A stretch of DNA of 64,000 nucleotides from Malus domestica. Lineage: Eukaryota; Streptophyta; Magnoliopsida; Rosales; Rosaceae. Below are positions 35,917-49,727 of the stretch, one piece after another. The stretch covers positions 1,789,001 to 1,853,000 of the forward strand of contig NC_091664.1 in the NCBI RefSeq assembly GCF_042453785.1, given 5' to 3'. The notes below the pieces were generated by a model, which saw only the letters and a program-made list of their open reading frames with translations, searched no databases and was not told the origin of the DNA. Made by a program: the position numbers and the translations under genes. Position 1 is the stretch's first letter. Each line of letters opens with the position of its first letter.

Positions 35917-38900
35917 ATGAGTACGGTGGACAAGATGCTAATAAAGGGAATCCGGAGCTTCGACCCGGAGAACAAGCACGTCATCACCTTCTTCAAGCCC
36001 TTAACCCTAATCGTCGGCCCCAACGGCGCCGGCAAAACCACCATCATCGAGTGCTTGAAGCTCTCCTGCTCCGGCGAGTTGCCTCCCAACGCTCGCTCCG
36101 GCCACAGCTTCGTCCACGACCCTAAGGTCGCCGGTGAAACTGAGACCAAAGCCCAGATTAAGCTCCGCTTCAGGACCGCCGCCGGCAAAGATGTGGTGTG
36201 CATTAGGTCGTTTCAGCTCACGCAGAAAGCCTCGAAAATGGAGTTCAAGGCCATCGACAGCGTCCTTCAGACCATTAATCCCCACACTGGAGAGGTACAA
36301 CTACAACCGCCTTTTGAAATTTCAATCAAAACTTCAAATTAGTATGGTTTTCGAATTTCGGGGTTTGTGGAGATTGTTGATTATTCTTTGTTTTTGAGTT
36401 GCAGAAAGTTTGCCTTAGTTATCGATGTGCCGATATGGATAGGGAAATCCCTGCTTTAATGGGTGTATCAAAGGCTATCTTGGAAAATGTTATATTTGTG
36501 CACCAAGATGAAGCCAATTGGCCTTTGCAGGATCCTTCAACATTGAAGAAGAAGTTTGATGATATCTTCTCTGCTACCCGGTATTGTCTTTTGTTCATTC
36601 GATGTTTTTGTTTGTCTTTCTTTTCCATAGTTGAGTTTAATTTGTGTATGAACATTTCATTGATACATGTATGTATGCATTCGATTGTTTGTATGGCAAG
36701 TTCCCTAATTTTTCATTAATTTTGTACTTTGATTTTGTTTTACTCTTTGATGACGATTGCTCAAACTTATCACTCATGCGCATCTGCTACTTAATCAGAT
36801 ATACTAAGGCATTGGAGGTAATTAAAAAACTTCACAAGGATCAAGCTCAAGAGATAAAGACCTACAAGCTACAGTTGGAGAATCTTCAAACCAAAAAAGA
36901 TATTGCATATAAGGTTCTTCTAGTCCTTTCTTTAATTTAATTCTTTTTGTGATAATTCTGATATGCATTTTTTGTTGTTCTAACGGATCATAGACAACTT
37001 TTCCAAGTCTGTGAGATCACTTAATTTTTTAAATCGCAATAAGTCCCCGTTTCTATGTGAAAAGAAATGCAAAATACCCTTTTGGTATATCAACCATATT
37101 GATTGCATGGCATTGAAGCATCTGAAAGCCTAGTGTCAAAAAGTCAATGGACACTCCAAATGACATATCTGATCTGTATCCTGCCACATCAGGGTTGTAT
37201 CCATTTGGGTACTCGGTATGCCCAAAATCTGAAGTATCGATGGAACATAGGTCATATAAATATGGATGGAAGTACTTGGGAAATTGAATGTCCGCTTGGC
37301 TAGAATATGTTTCTTTTGTAACTTCACTAAACACAAGCCTTTGATGACAGCTTCCTCTGACCATCCTGCTGTATTCTTATTTTTTTAGTTGCATTGTGTG
37401 TCTGTTTCTTCCTTCTCTTTTAGTCTGTTTAAAACACTGCTCTATGTGACAGAAGTTCCACTTGGGTCCCTTAGTTTCTCTCTTTGTTTTAATTATTAGA
37501 AATCATGGTTATTTAAGATACAAAAAGGGTATTTTGGGCTTAATGTCTGACATGTGTGCGTTAAAGGGATTGATGTTGCTGATACGAGGTTTTGTGTTTG
37601 TAGCTTCGCGAGCAAATTTCTCAAGCTCAAGAAAAAACAAATATTTTGAAAAGCGAGATGCAGGGGTTGGAGGGAATGATCCAAGATGTGAATACTAAAA
37701 TTCAGTATACTGACACGAAACTAAAGGATTTGAAGAAGCTGGAGGACCAGATATCACAGAAAAGTGCTGTGAGAAGCACCCTGGTTAACGAGCGGGAGGA
37801 GAAGCACAAAGCTCTTGAAGAGGAGAACGAAGGTATAGCTACCTAGCAGTAGTGGGATGCTTGTGTAACTTGTTTTCATTTAACCGTCTCTGGTTGATCA
37901 TAGTAGTTCAATTTTACTGCTGCTCTTTTTTCATGTTTTATTTATGGAGGATATTGTTGATGCTGCCTTTACGGGAATATCACCTTTTTTTTTTTGGTGT
38001 ATTGGTCAGACACTGACGAAGAATTGAAGGAATGGAAAACCAAGTTTGAAGAAAAGATTGCGCTTTTGGAAACTAAAATCAGGAAGCTGGAGAGGGAAGA
38101 GAATGACGCAGAGAGCAAAATTACTTTCCTTGAAAAAACGCTAAAGGCATCTATATGGGAGATTAGCAAGCTCGAAAACGAAGCTGAAGTAAATGAATTA
38201 CATACATTTTAATATTCTAAAAATCTATTGAACCATGGAAAATGGTTCTATGTTAATCTTTGATTTTTGACTTCAGGTTCATTTGTGCTCAAAGAATGAG
38301 AGAGATTCTGTCATTCAAAAACTCTTTTCAAGGCACAATTTGGGTGCTCTTCCAAATCCTCCCTTCAGCAATGAAGTTGCACTGAACCTCACCAATCGAA
38401 TAAAATCAAGATTGTTGGATCTAGAAAAGGATTTGCAAGATAAGAAGGTAACTTCTCCTTTCTTTCCATGCCATCTTTTTAATCCTAATGGATGATTGTA
38501 TCTTGAATTCTTTCCTCCTATATATGTACGTCCTGGAAACTTGGTATCAGCAGTCCTAGCAGGAATTTGTTTATATTTTATGGTTTATTTTTAGGATCTT
38601 CAACATTAGTAGACCACCAAGTATCTAGAACCATTGAGTTAAGAGTATATACCGATAATTTTTTTTGTTTATGCTTTATGAGTTTGTTATGCAACCCAAA
38701 GTTGAGGGTGCAAAATGTAATTTACTCTATTTTATGGTTTATTATTAGGATTTTCAACATTACTATACCAATAACTTTTTGTTCTTTGATGGACACAAGC
38801 TCACCTATGGCTCTTGGTAGGTTTGCCCACCTGAAGCTTGTATCCTCTAAGAATGATTTCACGTGAAAATGGTGTGGATGCAAGTGGAGTAAAACAACCA

Positions 38901-41900
38901 AGAGAACCCTCAAAGTGTTTTGCTCACATGAGAAAAGCAGATGACATTTTGTGTTTGAGGAATTTGTCACCGTAGCTATGCTTCATCATATATTTGGAAT
39001 GAGACTCGTCTAATGGTCTTTTACTATATGGGATTCGACAAGGAGTCCCATTTTAGCGAATCTTTGCAGGGTAAGAAATGCGACATGAAGTGCCCATTTG
39101 GAGACTCCTTGCAGGCTAAGAAAGTAGGCTCCCAAATGTAGGCAAATGCAAGGTGTGGGCCTTGTGCTTAGGTTTTGGGCTTGAAATTAGATTTCTTGAA
39201 AATATCTTATAGTTAGAATCTAGGACGTGATTGAAAAGTTTCCTTCCCTTCATGGCTGACTGCTATGCGGTGACATAATGCCTATTTTAGCCACCATGTC
39301 CCCTGGTAGATCCCTCCTTATGCAAGAAAGAAACAGTCATCCCAGAGGACAAATGACCAATCATCTCTCAAACATCTCTCAAACATCCCATGTTAGACAC
39401 TTATTTAGCAGCAAGCCATCCTTTCAACCCTAGAGCCATAACCAACCAGCTCACCAACTAACACCCATTGTTGGCTGAATGATTATTCCAGACCGTAAGG
39501 CTATGAGGCTCTGCAAACCAACCAAGGTCACATGTAGCCAAACCATATGGCTAGAAACTAAAGCTGTAGTCATGACTAATATGAGATTATGTGGCTCAAG
39601 TGCTTTTGCTTTTTATAAACTTTAGGACCAACTAGCAAATATTATGGAAAGTGTAAAATAAAAGAAAAGTATCATAAGAGAGAAAAAAAAAAAAAACTCT
39701 TACCAACCCAAGCTAACTTGGAATTCAAAAGAGTGTTCTTCCGATTATAATTCAAAAAACCTGTCTCAGTCAAAAATGTTGATGTGGCTATACTATGATG
39801 GCTCTCATATTGAAAATATCATTGGATTTGACTGCTTACCCGAATAATCTTGTGTTAAAATTAATTTCTTGAGAAATCTCATTAAGGTAGTTGTTATTTG
39901 AAACTGAGCATTTGCATGGGATGTATCCATGTTTGTAATTCCACGACGGATGTATGTTTGTATTGCTTGGCATGGTGTCCACAAAGTGGACTTTAATACC
40001 AAAGTAAATACTAGTTCACCTCAAAGTAAAGTTTTCTCACAACTCAAAGTTCTGCTTGGTCCATTATTTGGTTAAGAACTGACTAAAATGGATGTTATTT
40101 CAGAGGTCAAATGAAAAAGAACTTGAGACAACATGGGACTGCTACAATGATGCAAAAGACCATTGGAAGTCTATTGAGGCTCAGAAAGAAGCTAAAGAAG
40201 AAATAAGGGTTTGCATTTAAGACTCACTAGATTGCTTCCCAAATGTATTTTTCTCATGTTTTGTGTAGGCGTTCCTAATTGTGACTCATACAGAATGGCC
40301 TTCTGAAGCGCATAGAGGAAAAAAAGAATGAGCGTGATTCTTTAGAACTTGAAGTTTCAAATGTTGATCTCTCTCACATTGATGAAAAAGAAAAGAATAT
40401 GGTGAGGATGACAGCTTAGTAGTCTCGATTGGGATTCATAATCTTAGGTTTAAATAATGGGGCCAAGGTACATGCAAGTAATTCTTCTTTGTCATTGTAG
40501 CATATTGAGTTTGAGAGAAAGACAAACCAGTATGCTGAAAGGGAATTTGAATCAACAATACGCCAAAAGGATAATGAGATGTTTAGCATTGAGCAAATGA
40601 TTACAGTTGCTAAGAAAGAGAAAGCTGCCATGGCTGTTGATATGGAGGACAGAACAAAACTGTCTATGAAGAAGAATGATTTGGAGAATCGTAAAAGGCA
40701 ACATAGAAAGATGTAAACCTATTCTGTCTCTTTGTTCTTCCCTCTCTCTTAGCTTGTGTTATTCATATGTATCCCTGTTCCAATGCTTATAATGTCCCTT
40801 TATTATACTTTCCAGTATTAATGAAAACAGGGAGAGAGTTAGAGGAGTGCTAAAAGGGAGGTTTCCTCCAGAGAAGGATTTGAGAGGCGAAATCAGTCAA
40901 GTCTTGAGGTTTGTCCCATATTTTTTTTATCACATCTTAAAAATGCTCCGCTGCTTGTCACCCTAAATGTGAAATCATGATTGCGTAATGTTCATCATGC
41001 AGTGGGATGTTGAGTCACAATTTTTCCTTTTCTTGCTTCTGGATTCATATTTCAAGCTTATTTAGTGATATTTGATGTCAGCATGCTGTTGTAGTGGTTT
41101 TCGTTCTCTATTTGGGATATCCTTTTATGTTCCATTAATGGTTTAACATTTTCTCTTTATTTTGTTCTATGCATATCAATTTAAGATGCGTTTATGAATT
41201 GCAGTCTATTATGTGATTTTCGTTTTGTTAATTTTACTTCCATTGGTATCCTGATCAGTTTCCCAGAATAAGTTCCATGCATTTTTATGCTGAGAGATAT
41301 ATGTTGAGAAGAATGAGCTTTTCCATCAGTTACTTGGCTGGTTAGGAAAGAAGGTTGGGTCACGTTTGAGGAGTAAAGTGTTCGGCATAATTATCATATA
41401 GATTATATAAGCAGCTGTTGGTCATATTTTGGGAGAGTATGAGTTTTAAAACAGGGGATCAGAACATTTAAAAGCCAATCTCGTCTCTGATTTGTGAAAG
41501 GGATTTTTTCATAGTTTGGGGTTTCAGCCAACGTGATTGTTGCTTCAAAATGTGAAATCATAGTATAATAAAGAATAAAATTTAAAAAAAAAAAAAGAAA
41601 TTGGAAGAAAATCCTGGTTTTTAAGCTTTTTCTGGACATATGAGAACAATTTGCTACCTCTATGGACATGCAGAATGATGACAGAGCTCAAACTTATGAT
41701 GACAGAACTCAAACTTCCACTTAGTTACAACTTTCAGGGTTTAAAACTTGCTGAATTTATGGTTTTGGATTTTTAATGGGTTTCAAGACTGTTTGAGTTT
41801 TTCATTATTTGGGGGTATGTTTCATTATGCTCTCCTTGCAGTGCTGTTACCATGGAGTTTGATGACTTGAGCACCAAATCTCGTGAAGCGGAGAATGAGG

Positions 41901-44900
41901 TGAATATGTTGCAGACAAGAATACAAGAAATTAACAATAACATCTACAAGCATCGGAAAGATATGGACTGTAAGTATTTGATCTTTTTAATATTATGATA
42001 ATATTTTTTGTTCTTAATTCAGGTGCAATCAAATTTTATTTATTGAACCATTGCATAAACTTTGCAACACTGTTTACACACATTAGTTCTTTTTACCAAG
42101 TTGACCTTGCTTATAAATGTATAAGATACTATATACTGATTTAATTAAGACTGACTTGATGTAAGCCATTGGCGCTCACACATACACCCTTTTTTTTCCT
42201 TCTTTTGAGTAGTGTGGAAGATGTAGTAGAGCACTAGGTGCTATCCAATTGACTAAGATTTTCCCTTTACATAAGTTTTTGAATATAGGAAATGAGATTT
42301 AAGGATAATAAACAGATATTCTTTTCCATTGTCTCCCATGCTCTGACTTATGTATTCCCTTAAAATTATATCTAGTTTTTTATTTGCTTTAATGCAGCAA
42401 AGAGGAGATATATTGAGTCTAAACTTCAGGCCTTAGATCAGCAATCTTTTACTGTTGATTACTATCCTACAGTCTTGGATTCAGCCAAGGAGAAAAGAGA
42501 TGTCGAGAAAAGGTACTTGTTTTTAGAATTTTTAGTAGTAGGCTAATATTAAGTGATAACTAATAGCATCTCTATCAACATGTTCAGCATATTTCCAATT
42601 TTACCTCTGAATCTGGTGACTCGTCTGTAGGAAATACAATTTTGCTGATGGTATGCGACAAATGTTTGATCCATTTGAAAGAGTTGCCCGTGCCAATCAT
42701 ATTTGCCCTTGCTGTGAACGACCTTTTTCTCTACAAGAGGAAGACGAATTTGTTAAAAAGGTTGGGATACATCACCATTCATATTTTTTAAACAGGTTCA
42801 TTGTTTTTTTCCTGGAATATTATCTGACTAAAATTGGAAAATATTTTCTTATACAGCAAAGAATGAATGCTGCAAGTTCTGCTGAGAAATTAAAAGTGCT
42901 GGCTGCAGAGTCCTCGACTGCTGACTCTTTTTTTCAGCAATTGGACAGGCTTCGCATGGTTTATGAAGAATATGTTAACATTGGGAAGGAGAGAATCCCC
43001 AATGCAGAGAGAGAACTGGATGACCTTACTCAAGAGATGGAACAAAAGTCTCAGGCCCTTGATGATGTAATTATTAATTTGATTACACTTTGCTTTCATA
43101 TATAATGGTCGAACCATTTATTCAGGGGCCAACAGCGAACGGCCAATAAGCACATGTGGTAGCACATTATCATCGCCGAAATTGAACCTAAAAAAATTAA
43201 GAAACATTGTTTTCTGTTACCACTGCGCATTTACCCTCTCTGTTTCTCATTCATATTGGGTTGCATGAAAAAATAAAAATCAAAGTGACTAGCTTATGCA
43301 GCTTGATATTTCTATTTTGATTGTGTTGACTATTCAGCTGAAAACATTCAGATTAAGATTCTAAACTCCTGCAGGCCCTGAATCATTGGCCGATATTGTT
43401 AGAAGCTGTTTCCGAGTGACAATTAGACTAATGGCCATAAGGGATTGGACCAAAAATTGTTTACTTGATTCTTCTATAAGCTCTTATCTAGTAATTCTCT
43501 ATGGTCTTGTATTGCCTGAATTCATAATTTGAAAAATAGAAGTTTGCTGTTTTCTTTTCCACGAAATCTTTCCAATAAAGGTACCTTCTGTTTTGATCTT
43601 GTAGGTGTTAGCTGTTTCGGCTCAAGTAAAGGCTGAAAAGGACTCGATTCAGGCCCTGATGGAACCCATTGAAAATGCTGACAGACTATTTCAAGATATA
43701 CAAAGAGAACAGAAGCTAGTTGATGAGCTGGCACATAAACTTGAACAAGGACATGGTTCGAGATCTATGCAAGATATTGAGTCGGAGCTGGATAATCTGC
43801 TTGAGACAAAGTATAACTTCTCAATATCTAATGATTTGGCTTATTCTTGTTATCAGAATATTTGATCAATAAATAAAAAAAGATGGAAATTACATTTATT
43901 TGCCTTAGTCTCCAGCATTTAGATTCTGATCTTAAAATTGAACTCTTGTTGACATCGTGCAATGCTTAATCATTTTTATATTTTGTTTATTTTGGTTAAT
44001 TTGTTTGTGGATACAGGGATAATTTGCATAGAGAAGTAATGAAGTTGAGAAGCGAACAAATGGACCTGCAAGATGATTTGAGCACGGTCAAAACTCGGTG
44101 GCACAACGTAAGGGAAGAGAAAATCAAAGCAGCTAATTTATTGTCCGATGTCAAAAGGGCAGAAGAAGAGTTGGAGCGTTTGACCGAAGAAAAGAATCGA
44201 GTTGATCTTGATGAAAAGGTTATTTTCATTATCTATATATTATGGAAAAGCTACTGGGCTTCAAAGGTTTAACTAAGAAAGTATCTAATAATAATAGCAG
44301 CACATAAAAAGCCGAGCATATTCTGTCTGAGAAACACAATTGGTAACTTCAATAGTACATTTTTTCTTTATCGTCAATTGGCAAGGAACACGGCATGGTG
44401 ATATATTCTAAAACTTTCATATTTTAGAGCTGTTAACTATTGGATAGTCTTCACTTTTGGGCTTAAGGTTGAAGAAGTTGCTTTATCAGTTAAGAAATAT
44501 GTTTCAAACTTATCTTGGAATTGTTAAGTGCTAGAAATTTAGGCGGTAGGTGTGTTTAGAGTCAATTGATTCTCAGGGGAAGAAAAATCAGAGATTCCTT
44601 ACACTTGGTAAAATTATGTTCTGTTTACTGGGGTCTTTTCTTGCCCTTCTTTCTTATCAATACAACTGATTTACATGATAAAAATAAACATAAAAATCAA
44701 GATTGATCTATCACAGGAAATCAAGTATGTGCTGCCACTAATCAACCTTGTTTAAAGTGCTTTTGCTTTGTGTATGGGATGATATCTGTTCTTGATGTCT
44801 TATAAAGTGGGCATGAAAGGACTTTTAGTCGGGTCAAAGACAAGGATACACTAGTTCAAAAAAAAATCTTGATTCTTGCTGTGGTGTACTGGAATGAATC

Positions 44901-47900
44901 TGGAAAGAGTTTAACAGCAGGTGATCCATTTTATTGAAAGAAATATTTTCTAGGAGTTGTGAAGTACTTTTGACTATTTTCAGAAGAGGGCTAAAGTTTA
45001 TTTGAATTTAGACCACATGTTGAATAAGTAACAGTTGTGAAGTACTTTACCATGTTCGATTACCAACAGTTCCTAGCTCATCTGTTTTACATTTTATCAA
45101 CTTATGTGTTCCTTGTGATCGGAGTTTTGATTTTCTATTTTCTAATGCATAATGACGTATTTTGAACTTTCAGCTTTTGGCAGAGTCTCTTCGCCCTTTA
45201 TCGAAGGAGAAAGATAAATTACTTGGCTACCACAATGACTTAAAAGTTAAACTTAATCGCGAATATGATGAGCAAGCTGAACGAAAAAGAGAATACGAGC
45301 AGGAAGTTGAGGCATTAAATATGATTAATTCGAAAATTAAAGAGTAAGTTTTGAGTGATTGTTTTTAAGGATCTTGTACCATTGATCTTTTCTATCAATT
45401 TTTTATTCTCCTACCAGGTATAATGATTCAAAGAAAGGTGAGAAGTTGCAGGAAATCCAAGAAAAGCAACATCTGCTTGAATCTCAACTTCAAAGTTGTA
45501 AAACTAGAAAGAAGGAAATCTTAGCTGAGTTGAACAAAAGCAAAGATTTAAGAGCGAATCAAGATCAGGTAAGACGAAATATTGAGGATAATTTGAGTTA
45601 CAGGAAAACGAAAGCTGAAGTAGAGGAACTTACCTGTGAGCTTGAGTCACTGGAAGACAAAATGCTGAAGATTGGTCGGAAGCCCAAAGTTCAAGCTGAA
45701 CTTGAAAAGCTCTCTCATGAGAGGGAGGAGTTTCTGAAAAGGGTATCCATAGTTTCACACATATCTCTCTATATTTTGTTGCCACTTTAAGCATGGCTAG
45801 TAACCTTTAGGTGATATTCATCTCAATTACAGCCATATTTGTTAAAAACTTCTTGAGAAAGAATAGAACTGAATCTATAAGTAGGGATAGAAAGAACAGA
45901 AATTTTGAAAGTGCAGTAAACATAGTTGTATGGCTGTGGTATCTTTTTGCACTTTTCACATTTTGTTTAAATTCTTTTCATTTAAAATTCCCAAATAAAA
46001 GGTCTTTAAGATAAGAAAGATGGGAGCAAGTTTAAACATTAAAAGATCTCCACTCTAAATCTTTCACTTATCCAGAATTTTGTGCATATAAATGTGATTG
46101 TTGGTGACCATTCTAGTTTCTAATTCAACATTATACATAGAAGGTATGAAGTCCAAGAGCTGAAAATGACTTAAATGTGGTCTTTATTGCATGCTGGATA
46201 TCATTTAAAATATAATTATATAGCATCTCTTGTAGAAACTTCTGTGTTGATTCTATTTCCATTTTTCTTTATATCGTAATTACGATTTTTTTATTTAGAG
46301 AACTTTCCTTTATGGCAGTTAAACCAGAATGATGGGATCATTTCTGCTCACCAGAGCGAAATTTCAAAGCATAAAATTGATCTCAAAAACCCAGATTACA
46401 AGGACATTGACAAGCGGTACTTTGATCAGCTAATCCAGCTAAAGGTATGGCATCTTCATAAATCGCGAAATGTTTCTCCTTATTACTCATATATTTCTAT
46501 TGTTAGTCTAATTGTTTTGTGACAGACAACTGAGATGGCAAACAAGGACCTGGACAGATACTACAATGCGCTTGACAAGTGAGCTTCTGGAATCAGATAT
46601 AATGAATCTTCATAATTTGATTATTTAACCACAAAATTCTTACTTAAATTGAGGATTAATTCTCCAAATTACTCTGCTGTGTCATAATTTTAACTCCAAC
46701 CCAAAAAAAGATGGTAGTTGAATATCGACATACTTCTAGAATTAGTTTTTTTATGGTTTGTTTCGTGTCATGTTGTTCAGCACTCTCTTAGGCTGAATTT
46801 TCTTTGTACTATAGGGCATCATTCTTTCGCTGCATTCTCCGTATTCATTTAACTCTTTGTTCTCCTTCCTTTTCCTCGAAACAAGTCAGTACTCCCAACA
46901 CTATCAATGTCTTTGGTTGTTGTGGTGGCGATATAGGTTGTTACCTTCATTGTTAGTTGTGCGATATCCTCTCCAGATCAAGAAATTGGTCACTGGAGAA
47001 ATTATACTTATTTGGCACCATAGTACTGCCTGTCAAATGAACTGGTACTAAGCATCCACTGCTATCATATTATCATCAATTACTCCCACTAATCTCATCA
47101 TGAGTTGTTATTTCTTTTTCTTGCACCTGTTCTGGGTTTTTTAATTTATTTTCTTGTTTGATCATGGGACATTTTGGGTAGGGGGAATTTGGGATCAACT
47201 AGGCTATGCCCCACCATATATCTTGGTGCTAAAGGTGTAAAGCGAACTTGGGTCAACATGAGTATGGCTTATGCTGAACAGACGTAACACAACTTATGCC
47301 TTCACTTACTGTGCATTCATGGGTATAAGTGCCTATTTACAGTCAAATATCTACCCCATTAGGTATGACACGACACAATAAGGCATAGGTATGAAGCAGA
47401 TTGTATCACAAAATCAGCCTATACCAGGCACGACATGGTGTTCAAATTTATGAGTAATAAATCGGTCTCACCGACTTATTATTCATATTGTTGTCTGTGT
47501 GTATGTGTGAATAAAGCTCAATTGGTGAATGCTCTCTGGCACACATGTTTGTTATAATGTTGCATACGTCTTCGTTATAATGTGATCTCTGATCTTTCTT
47601 TTCTCTTTCTTCAGAGCATTAATGCGCTTCCACAGCATGAAGATGGAGGAAATAAATAAAATTATAAGAGAGTTGTGGCAGCAAACATACAGAGGACAAG
47701 ATATAGACTACATCTGTATACACTCAGATTCTGATGGTGCTGGGACTCGTTCTTACAGTTACAAGGTATTACCTTTTTTCTTTTAAAGTTCTTGCAAATC
47801 CTTTACGCCTGTTCGCTATCCTTCTTGGATCCAATTTTTGATTTTTGAAACTAATGAGTAATAAATAATTTAGCTACATTCTTTTGAAAACTAAAAATTG

Positions 47901-48606
47901 GATCCAAGAAGGAAAAAGAAACAGCCCCTTAAATTCTTGGCCCGTTCTTACATTGTCGCCACTGCATAATGTCAGGTTCTCATGCAGACTGGTGATACAG
48001 AGCTTGAAATGAGAGGAAGGTGTAGTGCTGGTCAGAAGGTAAATAATCTTTAAGCGCTTCACTTAGCATACTACCATATTATGTGAAACGGAAAGCTGAA
48101 ACCTGTGTTTTGGGTTCAGGTCCTTGCCTCCCTCATCATAAGATTGGCTTTGGCTGAAACTTTCTGCCTCAACTGCGGAATACTAGCACTGGATGAACCA
48201 ACTACAAACTTGGATGGCCCGAATGCTGATAGTCTTGCCGCTGCTCTCCATAGGTACAGGCAGACCACATTCTCTCTCAAATAGCAAATGGATTCTCAAT
48301 TCACATTTGCCCATTTATCCTTTCTGCAGAATTATGGAGGACCGGAAGGGCCAGGAGAACTTTCAGCTGATAGTAATTACCCATGATGAGCGTTTCGCTC
48401 AACTAATTGGCCAGCGCCAGCATGCAGAAAAATATTATCGGGTGGCGAAGGATGATCAGTATGGCTAACATTTTAAACTTCTGCTTCGGATGTCTTTCCT
48501 TTTATATTTGTACGCATCTCTTATGCGGTGCCACTCTTAACTTCTCTAACTCCCTCTTCTTTCCAGCCAGCATAGCATAATCGAAGCCCAGGAGATCTTT
48601 GATTGA
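35917..48606 (+). CDS. RAD50, DNA double-strand break repair ATPase, 25 exons
   Basis: RAD50 is the SMC-like ATPase of the MRE11-RAD50-NBS1 complex that tethers broken ends, activates ATM and protects telomeres. Exons: 35917-36294, 36405-36580, 36799-36913, 37604-37832, 38010-38188, 38277-38447, 40104-40208, 40294-40401, 40501-40712, 40816-40908, 41842-41969, 42398-42512, 42631-42760, 42857-43066, 43605-43810, 44017-44218, 45174-45343, 45418-45742, 46319-46444, 46526-46578, 47615-47765, 47976-48038, 48120-48253, 48330-48458, 48567-48606. All are GT-AG and phases agree. The total is 3948 nt, 1315 aa; Arabidopsis RAD50 is 1316 from memory. Landmarks: Walker [10 protein letters not shown] (34-42), long coiled coils, zinc hook CPCC (695-698), ABC signature SAGQK (1211-1215), and Walker B ILALDE (1236-1241). 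The C-terminus [11 protein letters not shown] matches plant RAD50. The gene appears intact. Confidence 0.96.
38448..40103 (+). other. RAD50 intron 6, large, with internal repeat
   Basis: This 1.66-kb intron is the longest in the gene. It contains two copies of a segment beginning TTTTATGGTTTAT and continuing through AGGATYTTCAACATTA (near 38576 and 38730), plus poly-A near 39690. I found no clear transposon ends. Its length suggests an old insertion. Confidence 0.5.
47820..47912 (+). repeat. Short hairpin in RAD50 intron 21
   Basis: CCTTCTTGGATCCAATTTTT (47819 on) has its reverse complement AAAAATTGGATCCAAGAAGG ending at 47912. The arms are about 30 bp with a loop of roughly 30 bp. The hairpin fills much of the 210-bp intron between exons 21 and 22. 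Confidence 0.8.
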
Positions 48607-49727
48607 AGCTTCCTAAACGCGTAGTATATACTGTCCTCGAGTCTCCTCGAGTCTTATGCAGCTTGAAATGAAGCAGCACGTTGAAAACTCCGAACGAGAG
48701 ATTCGCAAGCCCGAAAGTTACGAAACCTTATAAATTTGTAAAATAATGGAAATATGTAGTTAGGTAGAAAATTGAATAGACATCTGGGTTTAATTTAAGT
48801 ACTTTGCCATCTCGACACAGTCGGGATTATTACTGTACTTGCAGTTCACCTCATTTTTCAGTTGATGTCTTCTATCATTTCTTTATAAACCCATAAGAAA
48901 GCCTCTTTTGGTTATTTTCATAAATCCGTCAATATTTTCTGACCCGTTTGATAACCATTGCGGATAAATAAGTAGACATAGTGGAGGAAGGAAAGAGGGA
49001 AATTCTACCGAGCATTTTCTATTTTTCGGCTTTTTATTTTACTGAACATTGTTTACGATTTTTAGTTTTTAGTATTTAGTTTTCGTCCACATATTTCTTC
49101 TCCACTTTGGTCAGTTCGGGTGCAAAGGTTTGGGAGGTGACAATAACGTCACTTAAAAATGGACTAAAGATTTTCCGGAGAATCCGTGCATATTTTGTTT
49201 CACCTTTTTTATTTGTTCAATTTAACGGTCAGAAAAACGTGTCAAAAGAGATGAGAAAAAAAAGGGTTTGAGAAGAAAAAAGGCGTGTAAAAATCATTTG
49301 GGTTTTTGCCCATAAAGTATTATGCACCCTACAGCAGCATGCTAATAACGGCATTCACCATTATATATGAAAACAAAGAACAATACATATGAGCATACAT
49401 GAAGTTATGACGTCATATCTTTCACTTTCCAAACTCTGCAACCCCCATCACCATTGTTTATTTCTTGATGAACATATGAAAACACAAACCTAACGCATCT
49501 AGTTACTGAGAGGATTCATATCAAACTCTGTAACACGTGCCGTCTCGACAACTTTAAGATCGATATCGAGGAAGAACAGAAAAATCAACAGCTAATCGAT
49601 GACATGAAAACAATACAAAGCTTTTTTTTTTTCACCATCCATTTTTCGGATCACCATGAAGCGAGGTGACTTGATTCGCAAGGCCCGGAAATAATAGAGA
49701 AAATAATAGAATAGCGGATACCTACGC
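48607..49727. other. Convergent intergenic region between RAD50 and SHM4
   Basis: RAD50 (plus) and SHM4 (minus) end toward each other here with about 1.1 kb between stop codons. The region should hold both 3' untranslated regions and polyadenylation sites. No other gene is visible. Confidence 0.5.
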
